In this document: positions 52,052 through 61,263 of the stretch, piece after piece
Position numbering within the stretch: the first letter of the stretch is position 1
Layout: every line of letters starts with the position of its first letter
Assembly: GCA_003248965.1 (NCBI GenBank)
Contig: QFQU01000011.1
Span: forward strand, 1-64,000
Reading direction: 5' to 3'
DNA: 64,000 bases
DNA from: Brevundimonas sp.
Lineage (GTDB): Bacteria; Pseudomonadota; Alphaproteobacteria; Caulobacterales; Caulobacteraceae
Position numbers and translations under genes: made by a program
Notes under the pieces: generated by a model
What the model was told of the DNA's origin: nothing
What the model saw: the letters and a program-made list of their open reading frames with translations, nothing else
Database searches by the model: none

Positions 52052-52738
52052 TCAGAAAACGGGGGCGGCGCCGATGACGCCGTTCAGACGGCCGGGCGCA
52101 GTCCTCAGCCGCCCGTCGTCGATCTGCACATAGCCCGCCAGCATGAACAGCTTCAAGCCGCCCGCCGCCGCCAGGGGTTCTCCGACCAGGCCCAGTTCGC
52201 TGAGGGCCGCGACGATCTTGGTCTCTGACCAGCCGCTGTCCGTGACCCAGAAGCTGCGGTCCTCGCCGGTCGGACCCGACGCCTCGCGCGAGATCATATA
52301 GGCCTGCGGCCGTCCGCGCCGGTCGTCGGGCAGGGCCCAGACGATGCGGATGTCGGGCCGCGCCAGCAGCCGTCCCCACCACGGCCGATCCGGCGTCAGG
52401 TCGATCAGGGCGCGCGATCCAGCCTCGGCCGCCTTCAGGGCGTCGTCGGCCGACAGAGGCCGCGCGCCCAGGCCGAACCGATCCGTCGCCAGCGCCTGGG
52501 CCAGGCCGCCGCAGGCGACCATCGCGGGGCCGTTCGCCGCCTCCACCCGGCCCCATACGGCCTTGACCGCCGCCGCCTCGGCCGGGCCGACGTCGGCCAG
52601 CAGCGAACGCAGGGCGATGGCAGCATCGTCAAGCCGCGCGCGCGGTCCAGCCGCCGTCCGCGCCCGCACGGCGTCGACCAGGGCGCGATCCAGGGCGTTC
52701 AGGGCGGCGTTCGGTTCGGGCGCGTCGAGCAGGCTCAT
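52052..52738 (-). CDS. Chorismate-mutase-like protein, diverged
   Basis: A 228-residue protein. The start (ALNALDRALVDAVRARTAAG) resembles the first helix of an AroQ chorismate mutase. The rest resembles the long C-terminal part that follows this domain in alphaproteobacterial proteins next to hisC: PWWGRLL, RIVWALPDD, AYMISREASGPTGEDRSFWVTDSGW, and GLKLFMLAGYVQ. Several usual active-site Arg/Lys/Glu positions are not apparent, so activity is doubtful. It overlaps the start region of hisC's transcript and abuts the DUF2125 gene by one base. Confidence 0.55.
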   Translation of the reverse strand: MSLLDAPEPNAALNALDRALVDAVRARTAAGPRARLDDAAIALRSLLADVGPAEAAAVKAVWGRVEAANGPAMVACGGLAQALATDRFGLGARPLSADDALKAAEAGSRALIDLTPDRPWWGRLLARPDIRIVWALPDDRRGRPQAYMISREASGPTGEDRSFWVTDSGWSETKIVAALSELGLVGEPLAAAGGLKLFMLAGYVQIDDGRLRTAPGRLNGVIGAAPVF

Positions 52739-53817
52739 CAGAACAGCTTGGGCGCCGGAGCCAGGGGGAAGGGTCCCAGCCAGGTGCGGCCGTCGCGAAA
52801 CACCAGGGTCAGGGGCGTGTGGTCCTGTCCCGTCGCCTGACCCGCCGCCTGGGCGGCCCCGGCGGCGGCGACCGCCCCGGCCGCGCCGATGCGGTTGATC
52901 GCGCCCTGGCGACCAGAGGTCAGGCCCGCCAGCGCCGGCAGGGGCTTTTGCGCCTGCAGGGTCAGGACGCCGGTCAGACGGCCGTTCCCATCCGCGCCCA
53001 GGACGGGGCTGGACAGGGTGGCGCGGCTCTCGCCCGCCTGCAGATCGCCGCGCACGCTGCGAAAGGCGCCGCCCGCCCTGGCCCAGGCGGCGAGCACCCC
53101 GGCAGCGTCGCCGCCCCGTTTCAGCAGGCCGGCCTTGTCCAGCGTGGCCTCCAACTGGGTCGTCAGCTTGCCGTCCTGGGCGAAGCCCTCCACCGGCCCG
53201 TCGGCCCGGCCCTGGCCGTCGACCAGGCGGAACATCACGTCGATGGCGTCGCCGGAGGCGTCAGCGGGCCCAGGCGCCGCCTTCGCATGCGGCCGGACGT
53301 AGAACTCCACCCGCGCCGCCCGCGCGATGGGAAAGGGCTCGGCCTGGGTCTGGGTCGTGAAGACAGGATTGACCATTTCCAGCGCCAGATCGGGCCAGGC
53401 CCGATCGATGCCGCTGGCGCTCATGCGGATGGCGTCGCCCTTGACCGCCACCTGCCCCTTGCCCGCACGGGTCAGCATCAGACCCTCGGGCGCGACCAGC
53501 ACCCATTTGGTCGGCTGATAGGCGTTGGCCTCGGCGTTCAGGACGGGGAAGTCCAGGGCATGGCCCGAAGGCGCCTTCAGCTCCAGTTGCGTCAGGCCCA
53601 GCCGGGTGCGGAAGGGCCAGCCCGCGATGGACTTGCCGGCGTAGCGCACCTCCCAGCCCGCCTGCCGCAGCACCTGGGCCTGGGCCTCCAGCCGACCGTC
53701 GATCTGGCGCGTCAGATACAGCCACCAGCCGCTCCAGACGGCCAGGGCGACCAGCACCAGGATGAACGGCGCATAGAGTCCCCGGCGGCTGTGGCGCTTG
53801 ACGGCGGCGTCGATCAT
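52738..53817 (-). CDS. DUF2125 envelope protein
   Basis: A 359-residue protein with one N-terminal helix (about 14-34) and a periplasmic beta-rich domain. The DUF2125 pattern is visible as GWWLYLTRQIDGRLEAQAQVLRQAGWEVRYAGKSIAGWPFRTRLGL and LNAEANAYQPTKWVLVAPEGL. The function of the family is unknown; the fold resembles AsmA/YdgA-type lipid-handling proteins, which is inference. The stop and next start share one base. Confidence 0.82.
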   Translation of the reverse strand: MIDAAVKRHSRRGLYAPFILVLVALAVWSGWWLYLTRQIDGRLEAQAQVLRQAGWEVRYAGKSIAGWPFRTRLGLTQLELKAPSGHALDFPVLNAEANAYQPTKWVLVAPEGLMLTRAGKGQVAVKGDAIRMSASGIDRAWPDLALEMVNPVFTTQTQAEPFPIARAARVEFYVRPHAKAAPGPADASGDAIDVMFRLVDGQGRADGPVEGFAQDGKLTTQLEATLDKAGLLKRGGDAAGVLAAWARAGGAFRSVRGDLQAGESRATLSSPVLGADGNGRLTGVLTLQAQKPLPALAGLTSGRQGAINRIGAAGAVAAAGAAQAAGQATGQDHTPLTLVFRDGRTWLGPFPLAPAPKLF

Positions 53818-53866
53818 GAAGGCTCCGGTGTTCGACGCTCCCTATAGCGCGGGCGGCGTGCGCCTT

Positions 53867-54340
53867 CTAGGCGGCCACGTCGGCCAGGGCTGCGCTGGCG
53901 GCCCTTACGGCGTCCTCGGGCGCGATGGCCAGCAGCAGCCCCCGCTGCCCCGCATTGATCAGCACCTGGTCGAACAGGACCGCGGTCTCGTCGATCACGG
54001 TCCGCACCGCCTTTCGCTGGCCGAACGGACTGACGCCGCCGACCTTGAAGCCGGTCAGGCGTTCGGCGTCGGCGGGCTTCATCATCTGGGCCGACTTGCC
54101 CCTGAACACGGCCGCCAGCTTCTTCATGCTGACCTCGCAGTCCGACGGAACCACGACGCAGGCGGGCGCGCCGTCCACCAGGGTCATCAGGGTCTTGAAC
54201 ACCTGCTCCGGCGCCCAGCCTAGGGCCTCGGCCGCCTGCAACCCCGTGCGCGGCGCATCGGGATCGTAGTCGTAGGGATGCAGGGCGAAGGCGATCCCAC
54301 CCTTGGTCAGGGCCAGGGTCGCCGGCGTGGTCTTCGACAT
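53867..54340 (-). CDS. ybaK: YbaK-type Cys-tRNA(Pro)/aminoacyl-tRNA deacylase
   Basis: A 157-residue editing enzyme that removes misacylated amino acids from tRNA. YbaK hallmarks: TPATLALTKGGIAFALHPYDYD, VFKTLMTL, CVVVPSDCEVSMKKLAAVFRGKSAQMMKPADAERLTGFKVGGVSPFG with the catalytic Lys, and the C-terminal QRGLLLAIAPED. ATG 54340 is one base after the helicase stop. Usual length. Confidence 0.92.
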   Translation of the reverse strand: MSKTTPATLALTKGGIAFALHPYDYDPDAPRTGLQAAEALGWAPEQVFKTLMTLVDGAPACVVVPSDCEVSMKKLAAVFRGKSAQMMKPADAERLTGFKVGGVSPFGQRKAVRTVIDETAVLFDQVLINAGQRGLLLAIAPEDAVRAASAALADVAA

Positions 54341-54341
54341 C

Positions 54342-57197
54342 TCAGGTCGTCTCTGGATCAAGGAAGCTTCGGGTCAGCTCCACCGCATCGGCCAGACCCA
54401 TGCGCTGGACCTCGGTTCCCGGCGGCAGGCTGGCGAACAGGCGGGTGGGGGTGGCGGCATCCAGCATAAGGAACACCCCCTTGTCGTCGCCGCGCCGGAT
54501 CAGCCGCCCGAACGCCTGGGCGATGCGGGCGCGGGCCAGGGCGTCGTCATAGCCTTTTCCGCCCAGCCGCTCACGTCGCGCCTTGTGCAGCAGGTCCGGG
54601 CGCGGCCACGGCACGCGGTCAAAGGCCAGGACGCGCAGGGACCGACCCGGCACATCCACCCCGTCGCGCACGGCGTCGGTGCCCAGAAGGCAGGAGTTCT
54701 CCTCCACCCGGAACATATCCACCAGCGCCCCGACCTCCAGCGGATCGACGTGCTGGGCGTACAGCGGCACGCCCGACCGGGCCAGGTCCGGCCCCAGCCG
54801 CTCATAGACCGCCTTCAGCCGACGGATGGCGGTGAACAGGCCCAGCCCCCCGCCGCCCGCCGCCAGGAACAGTTCGCGCATCGCCGCCGCCGTCTGGCGC
54901 GGGTCGTCCTTGACCAGGTCGTTGACGACGATGACCCGGCTGTTGGCCGCATAGTCGAACGGGCTTTCGACCTTCAGGGTGCGCGGCGGCTCGATCAGGC
55001 GCGCCGATCCGGTCCGCATCCGCGCCAGATCGAACGGGTCGTCCTGCAAGGGATCGGACAGGGTGGCGGACGTGACCAGCACCCCGTGCGAGGGCGCGAT
55101 CACGGCGGCCTCCAGCGGCACGGTCGGATCGATCCAGTGGCGGCGCAGGGCCACGTCGTGGATGCGGCCGAACGCCGTCTCGGCCGACAGCCAGTCGACG
55201 AAATCGGGATCGGGCTGATCCCCGCCGTCCTCCAGCGCCGCCAGCATGGATCGCCAGCCCGGCAGGGTCATGCGCGCGCGGCGGTCCAGCCCGCGCAAGG
55301 CCCCCTCGATCCGCGACCGCTGCGAGCCGTCCAGCTCGGCCGCCTCGTCGTCCAGAATGTCCTCCAGATGCCGCGACAGAGCCAGCAGCGGCGCCTCTAT
55401 GGCCGCCAACGCCTGGGCCGCCGCCCGCGCCGTTTCGGCGACCGGATCGGTGACGGGTTTCAGCGCGCACTCCATGCCGAACTCAGGCCCGCCATAGGTG
55501 TTGGTCTCCGCCGTACGGGCCCGCAACTGATCCAGGGCGGCGGCCAGGAAGGCTTCGATCGGGCCGATGGGATTGACCTCGCCCGAGGCCGGGGCGACGC
55601 GGCCCGACACGCCTTCGCCCGGCAGGGCGGCCGAGGCGCGGATGGCGTCCTGAAGCGCCTTCAAGGCCGCCTCGTTGTCGTTGACCATGTCGCCCAGCCG
55701 CTGCTCCAGCCCGCGCCCGCGACGGCCCCTCCCCTCGGGCCCGCGTATCCAGCGGCGCAGCTCGGCCGCCTCCTGACCGGACAGACAGGCGGAAAAGGCG
55801 CTGTCGGCGGCGTCGAACAGGTGGTGGCCCTCGTCGAAGACGATCCGCTTCAGCGCCGCCGTCTCGCCGTCCTGTTTCTGGCCTCGCGCCGAGCGCGCGC
55901 CGTCGAACGCAGCCTGGGTCAGGACCAGGGCGTGGTTGGCGATGACCAGATCGGCGCGGCGGCTGGCGCGGATGGTCTTCTCCACGAAACAGGTGCGGTA
56001 GTGGGGACAGGCGGCGTGGACGCACTCGCCGCGCCGATCCACCAGATTGGCCGCCCCCGCCGCATGAGCCGCCGGCATGGCGAACAGGCCGGGCAGCCAG
56101 CCGGGGAAGTCCCCGCCCGTCATGTCGCCGTCGCGCGTATGCAGCGCCCAGCGGCCGGCCAGCGCCAGGCCAATCAGGTCGCCATTCCCCAGCTGGGCCG
56201 CCTGGACCATGTCCTGAAGGTTCAGGACGCACAGATAGTTCTCGCGCCCCTTTCGGATCACCGCCTTCTTCTTGCGCTCGGCCGGATCGGGCCACAGCGA
56301 ATGGCTCTCGCGGTCGATCTGGCGTTGCAGGGCGCGGGTGTAGGTCGAGATCCAGGCCGCCCCCTGATTCCGCTCGGCCCACAGGGAGGCGGGCGCAAGA
56401 TAGCCCAGGGTCTTGCCCGTGCCGGTCCCCGCCTCGGCCAGCAGCATGCGGGGCCGCCCCTCCTCGTTCCTCGGCGAAAAGGCGAAGGCGGCCTCGGCGG
56501 CGTAGTCGGACTGGCTGGGTCGCGTCTCGTCCAGACCCGAGGCCTGAAGCAGTTTCTCAAGCCGGATGCGCGCGCTCTCGCTGTCGACCGGCGCCGATCC
56601 CGCCTCGCCGCGCGGCGCCTCGTCCTCCCATTCGGTCAGCCGCGACCACACATCCATCCCCGATCCGCGATGCTGGCGCGCCCGCAACCCGCCCGCCTCC
56701 AGCGCCCGGACCACACGATCCCCCCAGGCCCAGCCGGCCCGCTGCATCGTCAACGCCAGCCCATAGGCCGCCTCCCGCTCGGGATAGGCGGGCGCCGCCA
56801 GTTCGCGCAGCAGCAGCCCGGCCGCCTCGCGCAGCGCCGTCGCCTGCGCCTCGGCCGACTTCGGCTCGACCAGCCCCAGGGCCAGCGCCAGCCCCGTCGG
56901 CGACGGCGCGCAGAACCGCGCGGGCCGCACAAAGGCGTACAGCTCCAGCACATCCATCAGATCGGACGACCGCCCAGGCGGCGTCAACCCCAGCCGCCGC
57001 GCCGTCAGCGACGCATGTGCGACCAGCACCGGCCCGGTCGAGAACACCCCCTCGGCCGCGCCCCGCCCGATCTTCCTGGCCCCCGCCCCGTCGCACACCG
57101 CCCCCGCCCCCGGCGGCGTCGCCAGCGCGGGAGGCAGATCGGCCCAGGGCTCGGCGCCGGCCGGGCGGGTTTCAGCGATGACGGATTCGTCGGACAC
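54342..57197 (-). CDS. DinG/XPD-type ATP-dependent DNA helicase
   Basis: A 951-residue superfamily-2 helicase. Walker A Lys262 lies in AEAGTGTGKTLGY, and Walker B is DEGHH (455-459). Four cysteines suited to a [4Fe-4S] cluster are at 323, 392, 397 and 403 (NYLCVLN; ECVHAACPHYRTC), as in XPD and DinG. An N-terminal region of about 240 residues precedes the helicase core. Expected to unwind damaged or structured DNA 5' to 3'. GTG 57197 is used because earlier codons run into the divergent vapB promoter. Confidence 0.9.
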   Translation of the reverse strand: MSDESVIAETRPAGAEPWADLPPALATPPGAGAVCDGAGARKIGRGAAEGVFSTGPVLVAHASLTARRLGLTPPGRSSDLMDVLELYAFVRPARFCAPSPTGLALALGLVEPKSAEAQATALREAAGLLLRELAAPAYPEREAAYGLALTMQRAGWAWGDRVVRALEAGGLRARQHRGSGMDVWSRLTEWEDEAPRGEAGSAPVDSESARIRLEKLLQASGLDETRPSQSDYAAEAAFAFSPRNEEGRPRMLLAEAGTGTGKTLGYLAPASLWAERNQGAAWISTYTRALQRQIDRESHSLWPDPAERKKKAVIRKGRENYLCVLNLQDMVQAAQLGNGDLIGLALAGRWALHTRDGDMTGGDFPGWLPGLFAMPAAHAAGAANLVDRRGECVHAACPHYRTCFVEKTIRASRRADLVIANHALVLTQAAFDGARSARGQKQDGETAALKRIVFDEGHHLFDAADSAFSACLSGQEAAELRRWIRGPEGRGRRGRGLEQRLGDMVNDNEAALKALQDAIRASAALPGEGVSGRVAPASGEVNPIGPIEAFLAAALDQLRARTAETNTYGGPEFGMECALKPVTDPVAETARAAAQALAAIEAPLLALSRHLEDILDDEAAELDGSQRSRIEGALRGLDRRARMTLPGWRSMLAALEDGGDQPDPDFVDWLSAETAFGRIHDVALRRHWIDPTVPLEAAVIAPSHGVLVTSATLSDPLQDDPFDLARMRTGSARLIEPPRTLKVESPFDYAANSRVIVVNDLVKDDPRQTAAAMRELFLAAGGGGLGLFTAIRRLKAVYERLGPDLARSGVPLYAQHVDPLEVGALVDMFRVEENSCLLGTDAVRDGVDVPGRSLRVLAFDRVPWPRPDLLHKARRERLGGKGYDDALARARIAQAFGRLIRRGDDKGVFLMLDAATPTRLFASLPPGTEVQRMGLADAVELTRSFLDPETT

Positions 57198-57245
57198 GAC
57201 CGATAGATAGCGACCTTGGGACTGAAACGGAACGGGAACATTCCA

Positions 57246-57274
57246 TTGACCAAGCCGCTTGCGAAGAGTATGGC
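57246..57274 (+). promoter_or_regulatory. Promoter candidate for the vapBC-helicase operon
   Basis: TTGACC, 17 bases, TATGGC. GGAACATTCC, a short inverted repeat, ends directly upstream of the -35 box and could be the antitoxin operator. Pattern only. Confidence 0.4.
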
Positions 57275-57305
57275 CATCAACAATAGCCAGATCGGAGATG
57301 TCGCG

Positions 57306-57557
57306 ATGAACTGGAGCGTGGCCAAGGCCAAGGACAACTTCTCCGAGGTCATCCGCAAATCTCGCACCGAAGGACCGCAGGAAATCTCGCTGCACGGCGA
57401 GGCGGCCGCCGTGGTAATCTCAGCCGAGGATTTCAGACGCCTGAAAGACCCCCGTGCGTCGCGAGACTTCAAGGACTGGCTGCTGAACGGCCCATCCCTT
57501 GAGGGTGTCGATCTGGAACGCGACCGACGACCTGCGAGGGAAATCGACCCCTTCTGA
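57306..57557 (+). CDS. vapB: Phd/YefM-type antitoxin of the second vapBC module
   Basis: An 83-residue protein: NWSVAKAKDNFSEVIRKSRTEGPQEISLHGEAAAVVISAEDFRRL is the DNA-binding Phd fold, and the tail (DFKDWLLNGPSLEGVDLERDR) would occlude the toxin. GGAGAT lies eight bases before ATG 57306. The stop shares one base with the toxin ATG (TGATG). Members usually autorepress. Confidence 0.88.
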   Translation: MNWSVAKAKDNFSEVIRKSRTEGPQEISLHGEAAAVVISAEDFRRLKDPRASRDFKDWLLNGPSLEGVDLERDRRPAREIDPF

Positions 57558-57973
57558 TGTTCCTGCTCGACACCAACGTCATCAGCGAACCCAAGCGAGC
57601 GCGTCCCGACGCCGGCGTGATCGCGTGGGTGGCCGATCAGTTGCTTTCGGACCTGCACCTCAGCGTCATCACCGTGGGCGAGCTTCGACGCGGCATCGTG
57701 CGGCTGGAGCCGGGACGTCGACGCGACGATCTGGATTATTGGCTGTCCGACCTTTTGCTGAGGTATGGAGAACGCATCCTGCCGGTCGATCTGGAGGTCA
57801 CCGAGCGTTGGGCGGCGTTGGCGGAATCCGCGCGAAAGCTGGGCCGGATTTCGGAGATGACGGACGAACTCATCGCCGCGACCGCCCACGTCCACGGCCT
57901 GACCTTGGTCACCCGCAACATTCGCCATTTCGAACATAGCGGCTGTCGATTGCTGTCGCCGTGGAGTGAATGA
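57557..57973 (+). CDS. vapC: PIN-domain toxin of the second vapBC module (FitB-like)
   Basis: A 138-residue PIN-domain ribonuclease. Active-site acids are Asp5 in FLLDTNVISEPKR, Glu42 in VGELRRG and Asp103 in EMTDELIAATA, with the closing VTRNIRHF. The opening motif is the FitB type. The stop overlaps the helicase ATG by four bases (ATGA), so the toxin and the DNA-repair helicase are translated from one message. Confidence 0.9.
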   Translation: MFLLDTNVISEPKRARPDAGVIAWVADQLLSDLHLSVITVGELRRGIVRLEPGRRRDDLDYWLSDLLLRYGERILPVDLEVTERWAALAESARKLGRISEMTDELIAATAHVHGLTLVTRNIRHFEHSGCRLLSPWSE

Positions 57974-60444
57974 AGGACCTCCCCCCGCTCTTCGCCGACT
58001 GGTTCGCGGCGCGCGGCTGGTCGCCTCGGCGGCATCAGCTGGAGATGGTCGCGGCGGGCGCGGCGGGGCGGCACGCCCTGCTGGTCGCGCCGACCGGCGG
58101 GGGCAAGACGCTGGCGGGGTTTCTGCCCAGTCTGATCGACCTGGCCGAACGGGGGCCCAGGCCGCAGAGCGGGCCGGGGTCGGGGGTGCATACCCTCTAT
58201 CTGTCGCCTCTGAAGGCGCTGACCACGGATGTCGAGCGCAATCTGATGACCCCGATCCGCGAGATCGGGCTGAACATCCATGTCGAGACGCGCACCGGCG
58301 ACACCAAACAGTCCAAACGCCAGCGACAGCGCGACTTCCCGCCCGACATCCTGCTGACCACGCCGGAGCAGCTGGCCCTGTTCTGCGCCTGGGAAGGGGC
58401 GCGGGCCTATTTCGCCGATCTGAAATGCGTCGTGCTGGACGAGGTTCATGCGATCTGGAGCGGCAAGCGCGGCGATCTGCTGTCGCTGGGTCTGGGGCGG
58501 TTGCAGCAGTTCGCGCCGGGGATGCGGCGCGTGGGCCTCAGCGCCACCATCGAAGACCCTGACCTGATCCGGGGATGGCTGAGCCCGTCGCCACGCATCG
58601 CAGATGTGGACCTGGTCAAGGGCGACCCCGGCGCGCCCGCCGTCATCGACGTGCTGATCTCGGAGGGCAAGGTGCCGTGGGCGGGCCATACCGGCCAGCA
58701 CGCCATCCCCGAGGTCTATGCCGCCATCCAGCGTGCGACCCTGGCCCTGATCTTCGTCAACACCCGCTGGCAGTCCGAGTTCGTGTTCCAGCAGCTGTGG
58801 GCCATCAACGACGACAATCTTCCCATCGGTCTGCACCACGGTTCATTGGCGGCCGAGCAACGTCGAAAGATCGAGGCGGCGATGGCGCGGGGCGATCTGC
58901 GCGCCGTGGTCTGCACCTCGACGCTGGACCTGGGCATCGACTGGGGCGACGTGGACCTGGTGATCCAGATGGCGGCGCCGAAGGGATCGAGCCGCCTGGT
59001 CCAGCGGATCGGCCGCGCCAATCACCGGCTGGACGAGCCGTCGCGCGCCCTTCTCGTCCCCGCCAGCCGGTTCGAGATGCTGGAATGTCAGGCCGCGCGC
59101 GAGGCCGTCGCTGATCACGCCTTCGACTGGGAGCCGGTCCACATCGGCACGCTGGACACTCTGGCTCAGCACGTCATGGGCGTCGCCTGTTCCGAGCCCT
59201 TCGACATGCAGGTCCTGTACGACGAGATCACCGGCTGCGGCCCCTATCGCGCCCTGACCTGGGAGCAGTTCGAGGAGGTGGTCGATTTCGTCGCCACCGG
59301 CGGCTACGCCCTGCGGACCTACGATCGTTTCGCCCGCATCGTGCGGACGCCCGACGGCCGCTGGAAGGTAAGAAACCCGCAGATCGCCCAGCGCCACCGC
59401 ATGAACGTCGGCGCCATCGTCTCGGCCGGAACCCTGAACGTGCGGGTCGCCAGCCGTCGCGGCGGCGCCTCGCGCCAGCTGATCGGCGGCCGCAAGGTGG
59501 GCGAGGCCGAGGAGTGGTATTTCGAGCAACTGACGCCCGGCGACACCTTCCTGTTCGCCGGTCAGGTCTGGGCCTTTCAGGGCATCGCCGGGACCGACGC
59601 CCTGGTCACGCACGCCAACGACAGCGATCCGAAGATTCCATCCTGGGGCGGGTCGAAGTTCCCGCTGTCCACCTCGCTGGCCGACCGGGTTCGCACCATG
59701 ATCCACGACCGCGACCACTGGCGCGTCCTGCCGCCCGACGTGCAGGAATGGATGGAACTGCAAGAGACCCGCTCGGTCATTCCCGACGCCGAATCCATGC
59801 TGGTCGAGACCTTCCCGCGCGGCAGCCGCCATTTCCTGGTCGCCTATCCGTTCGAGGGCAATCTGGCTCACACGACGCTCTGCATGCTGCTGACCCGGCG
59901 GCTGGACCGGCTGGGCGTCGGGCCGCTGGGGTTCGTCGTCACCGACTATGCCCTGGCCATCTGGTCCATCAAGCCGATGGACGACATCGATCTGGACGCC
60001 CTGTTCCAGTCCGACATGCTGGGCGACGATCTGGAAGCCTGGCTGGAGGAAAGCTTCATGATGAAGCGGTCCTTCCGCAATTGCGCCCTGATCTCGGGCT
60101 TGATCGAACGCCGCCAGCCCGGCGCCGAAAAGACCGGCCGTCAGGTGACATTCTCCACCGACCTGATCTACGACGTGCTGCGCCGCCACCAACCCGACCA
60201 TCTGCTGCTGAAGACCGCCCGCGCCGACGCCGCATCCGGCCTGCTGGATGTGGCGCGCCTGGGCCAGATGCTGGCGCGGATCGAGGGGCGTATCCGCCAT
60301 CAGCCTCTGAACCGCGCCTCGCCCTTCTGCGTGCCCGTTCTGGTCCAGATCGGACGCGAGCGGGTCAGCGGGGACGCCGCCGAAATGATCCTGGACGAGA
60401 GCGCGGAAGCCTTGATCGCAGAGGTCCTGGAGGGCGAGGCGTGA
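57970..60444 (+). CDS. Ligase-associated Lhr-type DEXH-box DNA helicase
   Basis: An 824-residue Lhr-core helicase. Walker A is VAPTGGGKTLAG with Lys46; motif II is DEVH (157-160). VGLSATIEDPD, TSTLDLGIDWGDVDLVIQ and QRIGRANHRLDEPS are further motifs. The C-terminal winged-helix and beta domain follow (MNVGAIVSAGTLNVRV, EEWYFEQLTPGDTFLFAGQ). These helicases are named for clusters with an ATP-dependent ligase, exonuclease and phosphoesterase. Here only the phosphoesterase follows, by GTGA overlap. Confidence 0.92.
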   Translation: MKDLPPLFADWFAARGWSPRRHQLEMVAAGAAGRHALLVAPTGGGKTLAGFLPSLIDLAERGPRPQSGPGSGVHTLYLSPLKALTTDVERNLMTPIREIGLNIHVETRTGDTKQSKRQRQRDFPPDILLTTPEQLALFCAWEGARAYFADLKCVVLDEVHAIWSGKRGDLLSLGLGRLQQFAPGMRRVGLSATIEDPDLIRGWLSPSPRIADVDLVKGDPGAPAVIDVLISEGKVPWAGHTGQHAIPEVYAAIQRATLALIFVNTRWQSEFVFQQLWAINDDNLPIGLHHGSLAAEQRRKIEAAMARGDLRAVVCTSTLDLGIDWGDVDLVIQMAAPKGSSRLVQRIGRANHRLDEPSRALLVPASRFEMLECQAAREAVADHAFDWEPVHIGTLDTLAQHVMGVACSEPFDMQVLYDEITGCGPYRALTWEQFEEVVDFVATGGYALRTYDRFARIVRTPDGRWKVRNPQIAQRHRMNVGAIVSAGTLNVRVASRRGGASRQLIGGRKVGEAEEWYFEQLTPGDTFLFAGQVWAFQGIAGTDALVTHANDSDPKIPSWGGSKFPLSTSLADRVRTMIHDRDHWRVLPPDVQEWMELQETRSVIPDAESMLVETFPRGSRHFLVAYPFEGNLAHTTLCMLLTRRLDRLGVGPLGFVVTDYALAIWSIKPMDDIDLDALFQSDMLGDDLEAWLEESFMMKRSFRNCALISGLIERRQPGAEKTGRQVTFSTDLIYDVLRRHQPDHLLLKTARADAASGLLDVARLGQMLARIEGRIRHQPLNRASPFCVPVLVQIGRERVSGDAAEMILDESAEALIAEVLEGEA

Positions 60445-61205
60445 ACGCCGCCCTGCGCCTGACCCTCGCGCCGGCCCGGCGGACCTGCGGCTCGCTGAGC
60501 GTAAGAATCGCGGGCGAGGTCTGTGTGCTGCGCTGTTCAGGAGCGATGTGGGTTCCGGCCCATGGCGCCCTGATCGTCGCGGACCTGCATCTGGAAAAAG
60601 GCTCAGCCTTCGCCGTGCGCGGCCAGATGCTGCCCCCCTATGACAGCCGCGCGACCCTGGACCGGCTGGAGGCCGAGATCGAGGAACTGAACCCGGCCGT
60701 GGTCGTGCTGCTGGGCGACAGCTTCCATGACACCAAGGCCATTCCCCGTATGGCGGCCGACGATCGGGCGCGCCTGGAGCGGCTGGCGGCGGGGCGCGAC
60801 TGGCTGTGGCTGGAAGGCAATCACGACCGCGAGGCCCTGAACCGCAGCCTGGCGCGCGATGCGGAGGCGACCGCCCGCCTGCCCGGCCGGATCGTCGGCG
60901 ACATGACCCTGGGCGCGCTCAGGCTGACCCACGAACCAGAGGCGCTGACCGCCGACGACGACCGGCGTGGCGAGGTCGCGGGCCACCTGCACCCCGCCGC
61001 CAAGGTCGCCGCCTATGGACGCGGCGTGCGCCGTCCTTGCTTCGTCACCGACGGATCGCGCATCGTCCTGCCGGCCTTCGGCGCCTTCACTGGCGGGCTG
61101 AACGTGCGCGATCCCGCCATCGCCGACCTGTTCGCCGCCCCTCCCCTGGCCGCCGCCCTGGGGCGCGACCGGGTCCACGCCCTGGACTGGAGCGTGCTGC
61201 GCTAG
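60441..61205 (+). CDS. Ligase-associated metallophosphoesterase (MPE/PdeM type)
   Basis: A 254-residue calcineurin-like phosphoesterase. Metal motifs: IVADLHLEKG, VVVLLGDSFHD, WLEGNHDRE, RLTHEP and GEVAGHLHPAAKV. In pseudomonads the homologue is a Mn-dependent single-strand DNA endonuclease encoded in the Lhr-core cluster, so a DNA-repair role is likely. The start is GTG 60441 in a GTGA overlap with the helicase. It ends 58 bp before ku. Confidence 0.9.
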   Translation: MNAALRLTLAPARRTCGSLSVRIAGEVCVLRCSGAMWVPAHGALIVADLHLEKGSAFAVRGQMLPPYDSRATLDRLEAEIEELNPAVVVLLGDSFHDTKAIPRMAADDRARLERLAAGRDWLWLEGNHDREALNRSLARDAEATARLPGRIVGDMTLGALRLTHEPEALTADDDRRGEVAGHLHPAAKVAAYGRGVRRPCFVTDGSRIVLPAFGAFTGGLNVRDPAIADLFAAPPLAAALGRDRVHALDWSVLR

Positions 61206-61263
61206 AGAGCAACGGATCAGGCGTCCGGCGCGTTGGTGGGGATCGAACCGCGCGGAGACCGCC

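Noticed and set aside
54303..57206. A 967-codon open frame on the plus strand opposite the DinG-type helicase, and similar long frames opposite most genes
   Set aside because: GC-rich codon bias leaves the opposite strands open. These frames are Arg/Gly/Pro/Gln-rich without motifs, while the helicase strand carries Walker motifs and cysteines.
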